Assembly: GCA_018673255.1 (NCBI GenBank)
Contig: JABHDC010000282.1
Span: forward strand, 1-16,194
DNA length: 16,194 nt
Direction: 5' to 3'
From: Gemmatimonadota bacterium
GTDB lineage: Bacteria > Latescibacterota > UBA2968 > UBA8231
Positions 13,328 to 16,194 of the stretch are shown here, piece after piece (position 1 is the first letter of the stretch; the number at the start of each line of letters is the position of its first letter). A model generated the notes under the pieces. That model was not told the origin of the DNA, searched no databases, and worked only from the letters and a program-made list of their open reading frames with translations. Made by a program: the position numbers and the translations under genes.

Positions 13328-15057
13328 GTGATCGAGAACTCGGTGCAACCCTCACCGACTGGCGCGTGGCACTGGGTGATGGACAGTCGCCGCTGGTGCA
13401 ATACCTGGGTCACATTTATGCCGATGAGGCAGCGATCTGGCGTGAACGATACGGACGTATCCTCGACCAGTTTGAGGCGCACTACGCAGACGATGGCACC
13501 TGCGTCGTGATCTCGTGCTGCCCGGGGCAGATGAATATCATGGGCATGCACATCGACTATGGGGGTATGCCCAGCCTGCGTCTGGCCGTCCGCGGCAGCG
13601 ACACGGTTACCGTCGTGCGTCGGCGTGCTGATGATACAGTCCAGATCCGCTCTCGATACGAAGGACCTGAAGGCGATCAGGACTTTGAGCCGGCCACATT
13701 CTCTGTGCGTGAATTGGCTTCACCTGAGCCATTGGGTGACGACCGGCAGGCTCTGATGGAGTATGCGGGCAAGATCTGCACGGCTCGGGAAAAGGCGACG
13801 GGCAGCACCATCGACGACAGCTGGTCGATCCTGCCCCAGGGCCAACTCGTCTATCTGGACAGCTGGTTGCGAACGCGTGGCCAGACGCTCACTGGAATCG
13901 ATGCCTACGTCCACAGCAACGTGTCTCCCAGTGGTGGCATGTCTTCGTCGTCGGCTCTGGTAATCTCTACGGCGTATGCAACACTGGGCCTGCATGGTGT
14001 CGTGCCGGGTGACGATATGACCTGGGAGAACGCCATCGACGGCGTCGGGTCGTCGGAATGGATTCGCGGCACCCGTGGCGGGACCGCCGACCACGGTGGC
14101 ATGGTACTTGGCAAGGCAGGGGAACTGGTCAGTGTCGGTGTGTTCCCGGCCGGGCCATGCGGCAGCGGGCCGCTGCCACCTGAATACGTGGCCGTCATCT
14201 TCGACAGTGGTGTACCCAGAGTCTACGACGAGGGTGGCAAGGAAGAGACGGTACTCGCCTACCCGCTGGGCACATTCGTCGTGCGTGATCTTCTGTTGCC
14301 GGCGCGCGAGGGCAAGCCTGGTTGGGAAGGGCTCGTCCCCGACTACCGTGAGCGTCTCGAGTTGATCCGCGACATCACACCAGAGAATCTGAATATCACC
14401 CGGGCGCAGATGGCAGAACTTCTGCTTGAAGTGCCGCAGAAGACGAGTCTGGCTGAGACCGGGGCGTGGGCACTGCGATTGGGACAGTCCGAAGCCTATG
14501 ATCGCATGATTGCCGAAGACGTAGGGTCCAAGTTTCCCAGGATCTCCGGTGATACGCCGATCTACCTGCGCCGACGTTTCACCTTCGGGCTGGCTGAACA
14601 GGATCGAGTGTCGGCGACGGTCGATTTTCTCGCGGCCGGTGACCTGCCGACGGTATTCGAGTTGGTGGGCCTGTCCCATGAGGGGGACTACGATGAGGAA
14701 GTCGAGGATACGTCGCTTCAGGAAAACGTCCAGCTCGCTCTGAAGGCTGATCCCCGAGGCCGACTCGCCTTCATCCCCGGTGGATACGGTCGCATGACGC
14801 CGGACTACGATCGCTTCGTCTGCCGGCTCAACGAGTTCTTCTCCTCCTACGGCGACTCGGCCGGCGCCATCCAACGGATTGGTGCCGGGTGGGGTGGCAA
14901 TGTGGGCGGGTTGATCTCGCGGCGATTCCTCGAAGGGGAGGATCGTCAGGCGCTGGAAACGCTGTTGAAAGATGAACTCCACGTGATGGTGGATCTCGAC
15001 ACCTGTGTGGCGACACCGGGTGAAGGCGCCCGCCTGTTGCCTACGCCCACGACGTGA
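13324..15057 (+). CDS. Divergent galactokinase-like GHMP kinase
   Basis: 577-residue GHMP-superfamily small-molecule kinase most like galactokinases but far longer than their roughly 380-400 residues. Motif 1 is CPGQMNIMGMHIDYGG at 66-81, against the usual PGRVNLIGEHTDY. The catalytic Arg is Gln69 and the sugar-binding Glu is Met75, while His76 and Asp78 are kept. Motif 2, the phosphate loop, is SPSGGMSSSSAL at 201-212. RGGTADHGG at 251-259 keeps the Asp (256) equivalent to the galactokinase base. Motif 3 is GAGWGGNVGG at 520-529. The RFTFGLAEQDRV and LVGLSHEGDY segments match galactokinase C-terminal motifs. The extra length lies mainly in the first 60 residues and between 280 and 415. GTG 13324 overlaps the lipoprotein stop (GTGA) with GAGGAAGAGG just upstream. 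Kinase fold is sure; galactose as substrate is doubtful. Confidence 0.87.
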   Translation: MSDRELGATLTDWRVALGDGQSPLVQYLGHIYADEAAIWRERYGRILDQFEAHYADDGTCVVISCCPGQMNIMGMHIDYGGMPSLRLAVRGSDTVTVVRRRADDTVQIRSRYEGPEGDQDFEPATFSVRELASPEPLGDDRQALMEYAGKICTAREKATGSTIDDSWSILPQGQLVYLDSWLRTRGQTLTGIDAYVHSNVSPSGGMSSSSALVISTAYATLGLHGVVPGDDMTWENAIDGVGSSEWIRGTRGGTADHGGMVLGKAGELVSVGVFPAGPCGSGPLPPEYVAVIFDSGVPRVYDEGGKEETVLAYPLGTFVVRDLLLPAREGKPGWEGLVPDYRERLELIRDITPENLNITRAQMAELLLEVPQKTSLAETGAWALRLGQSEAYDRMIAEDVGSKFPRISGDTPIYLRRRFTFGLAEQDRVSATVDFLAAGDLPTVFELVGLSHEGDYDEEVEDTSLQENVQLALKADPRGRLAFIPGGYGRMTPDYDRFVCRLNEFFSSYGDSAGAIQRIGAGWGGNVGGLISRRFLEGEDRQALETLLKDELHVMVDLDTCVATPGEGARLLPTPTT

Positions 15058-16194
15058 CACCTGCGCCGACTTCGGACCCTGATTCTGAGGGGACTGGCTC
15101 AGAGGGGACTGGTACGTCACCGACGGATCCCTTGCTGAGTGGGATACGGGTGCTGGATTTCACCCGTGTCCTGGCCGGCCCCTTCGCCACGATGGTCATG
15201 GCCGATCTTGGGGCGCAGGTGGTAAAGGTGGAATTGCCGGAGAAAGGCGATGACTCTCGCGGATTTGGCCCTTTCGTCGGGGATCAGCGATCTGCCTACT
15301 TCCTCTCGGTCAATCGCGGCAAACAATCGGTGACCATCGACCTGCGTACCGAGGCGGGGCGCGATCTGGCGCTGGATCTTGCGGCACAGGTTGATGTGTT
15401 GGTGGAGAATTTCCGCCCGGGCAGCATGGAACGCTTCGGCCTGGGATACGAGCAGGTCACGGCTCGCAATCCACGCATCGTCTATGCATCGGTCTCCGGA
15501 TTCGGACAGACCGGCCCTTATGCTCACCGGCCCGCCTACGACGTGATCGTGCAGGCCATGAGTGGTCTGGCTTCGATCACCGGTCTGCCAGGGCAGCCGC
15601 CGGTGCGCGTGGGCTCTTCCACAGCCGATCTGAATGCGGCCCTGTTCTGCGTGATCGGTATCCAGGCGGCCCTGGCGCGATCGAACCAGACTGGGCTCGG
15701 GCAGCACATCGATGTGTCCATGCTCGACTGCCAGGTGGCATTGCTGGAGAATGCGATCGCACGTTACGATGTGGAAGGCATCGTTCCCGGCCCTCTCGGT
15801 TCGCGCCACCCGACCATCACGCCCTTTCAGTTCTTCGCGGCCACCGATGGGAATCTGGTCATCGCTGCCGGGAATGACCGGTTGTGGCAGCGACTGTGTG
15901 AGGTGCTGGGCCGTGATGATCTGCTCCGTGACACACGCTTCGGTGACAATGCCCGGCGCACCGAGCACCACGCCCATCTTGAGACTGAGCTGGCCGCCGT
16001 TTTCGCCACGCAATCGGTCGCTGTCTGGCTCGAGCGGCTGGAGGCGGCTGGTGTCCCGTGTGGCCCGGTCAACAATATCGCTGACATTGTCGATGATCCG
16101 CATCTGAACGAGCGGCAGATGATCCGAACGCAGGCCGAAGGGGAGTTCGAAGTCCGCGTGCCTGGGCCGCCGCTCAAGTTCTCAACCGCCTCGA
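15054..16194 (+). CDS. CaiB/BaiF family CoA-transferase (class III), cut by window end
   Basis: The first 380 codons of a class III CoA-transferase; the frame is still open at 16194. Family features: LLSGIRVLDFTRVLAGPFA at 27-45, MADLGAQVVKVE at 49-60, SVNRGKQSVTIDL at 85-97, VENFRPGSMERFGLGY at 117-132, SGFGQTGPYA at 148-157, AYDVIVQAMSGL at 161-172, SSTADLNAALF with Asp192 as the probable nucleophile that carries the acyl-CoA intermediate, and TGLGQHIDVSMLD at 213-225. The family moves CoA between carboxylates in the cytosol. GTG 15054 overlaps the kinase stop (GTGA) and has no clear ribosome-binding site, so translation probably relies on coupling. The first 26 residues are low-complexity, with a duplicated SEGTG unit, and precede the conserved domain. 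TTG 15132 is an alternative start. Donor and acceptor acids are unknown. Confidence 0.93.
   Translation, partial: MTPAPTSDPDSEGTGSEGTGTSPTDPLLSGIRVLDFTRVLAGPFATMVMADLGAQVVKVELPEKGDDSRGFGPFVGDQRSAYFLSVNRGKQSVTIDLRTEAGRDLALDLAAQVDVLVENFRPGSMERFGLGYEQVTARNPRIVYASVSGFGQTGPYAHRPAYDVIVQAMSGLASITGLPGQPPVRVGSSTADLNAALFCVIGIQAALARSNQTGLGQHIDVSMLDCQVALLENAIARYDVEGIVPGPLGSRHPTITPFQFFAATDGNLVIAAGNDRLWQRLCEVLGRDDLLRDTRFGDNARRTEHHAHLETELAAVFATQSVAVWLERLEAAGVPCGPVNNIADIVDDPHLNERQMIRTQAEGEFEVRVPGPPLKFSTAS
15084..15113 (+). repeat. 15-bp in-frame tandem duplication (SEGTG twice)
   Basis: TCTGAGGGGACTGGC at 15084-15098 is followed by TCAGAGGGGACTGGT at 15099-15113, two mismatches in 15. The unit adds five residues to the non-conserved N-terminus of the CoA-transferase, or lies in its leader if the start is TTG 15132. 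Confidence 0.85.

Noticed and set aside
13720..15120. Long minus-strand open frame of 466 codons opposite the kinase
   Set aside because: It lies wholly opposite a gene with clear GHMP motifs, shows no family resemblance, and is what G+C-rich codon bias produces on the opposite strand.
15117..16103. Minus-strand open frame of 328 codons opposite the CoA-transferase
   Set aside because: The plus strand carries a well-conserved CaiB/BaiF protein over the whole stretch; the antisense translation is His/Arg/Gln-rich without motifs.

Overview
The window is G+C-rich, densely packed bacterial DNA with 13 recognisable protein genes and no rRNA, tRNA, CRISPR array or insertion sequence that I can see. 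The gene mix fits a free-living heterotrophic bacterium of an environmental lineage rich in sugar-acid and carbohydrate enzymes: sialidase-like beta-propeller, enolase-superfamily enzyme, Na+/solute symporter with a small DUF3311-like partner, GHMP kinase and CaiB/BaiF CoA-transferase. Latescibacterota, related FCB-group phyla or SAR202-type Chloroflexota would fit. This is inference from gene content, and I see no taxonomic marker.

Layout. Positions 1-255 hold no convincing gene. They contain four runs of G (143-176) able to form a G-quadruplex, just upstream of an aldo/keto reductase that lacks its usual N-terminus. A plus-strand cluster then runs from 256 to 7032: aldo/keto reductase, sialidase-like protein, fused aminodeoxychorismate synthase/aminodeoxychorismate lyase (PabB-PabC), DegT/DnrJ/EryC1/StrS aminotransferase, metallophosphoesterase and ketopantoate hydroxymethyltransferase (PanB). 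Spacings run from a 4-base overlap to about 34 bases, so these genes are probably co-transcribed. A minus-strand RNase II/R-family exoribonuclease (7083-8978) converges on panB. It diverges from a second plus-strand cluster (9073 to the window end): DUF3311-like membrane protein, SSS-family symporter, mandelate racemase-type enolase-superfamily enzyme, glycerophosphodiester phosphodiesterase, lipoprotein, divergent galactokinase-like GHMP kinase and CaiB/BaiF CoA-transferase (cut by the window end).

How the genes may work together. In the first cluster, PabB-PabC makes p-aminobenzoate for folate, and PanB uses methylene-tetrahydrofolate to make ketopantoate, so two vitamin routes joined by the folate cofactor sit side by side. 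In the second cluster almost every junction is a 4-base start/stop overlap (ATGA, TTGA or GTGA), which points to tightly coupled expression. Its content (Na+-driven uptake, acid-sugar dehydration or racemisation, phosphodiester hydrolysis, sugar phosphorylation, CoA transfer) suggests a catabolic route for an unidentified sugar acid or phosphodiester-linked polyol. The kinase has lost two residues that are normally invariant in galactokinases, so its substrate is probably not galactose. This operon is the best candidate here for an undescribed system.

A recurring oddity is short tandem duplication at gene ends: 17 bp over the panB stop, 12 bp x 4 in the symporter tail, and 15 bp x 2 at the start of the CoA-transferase.
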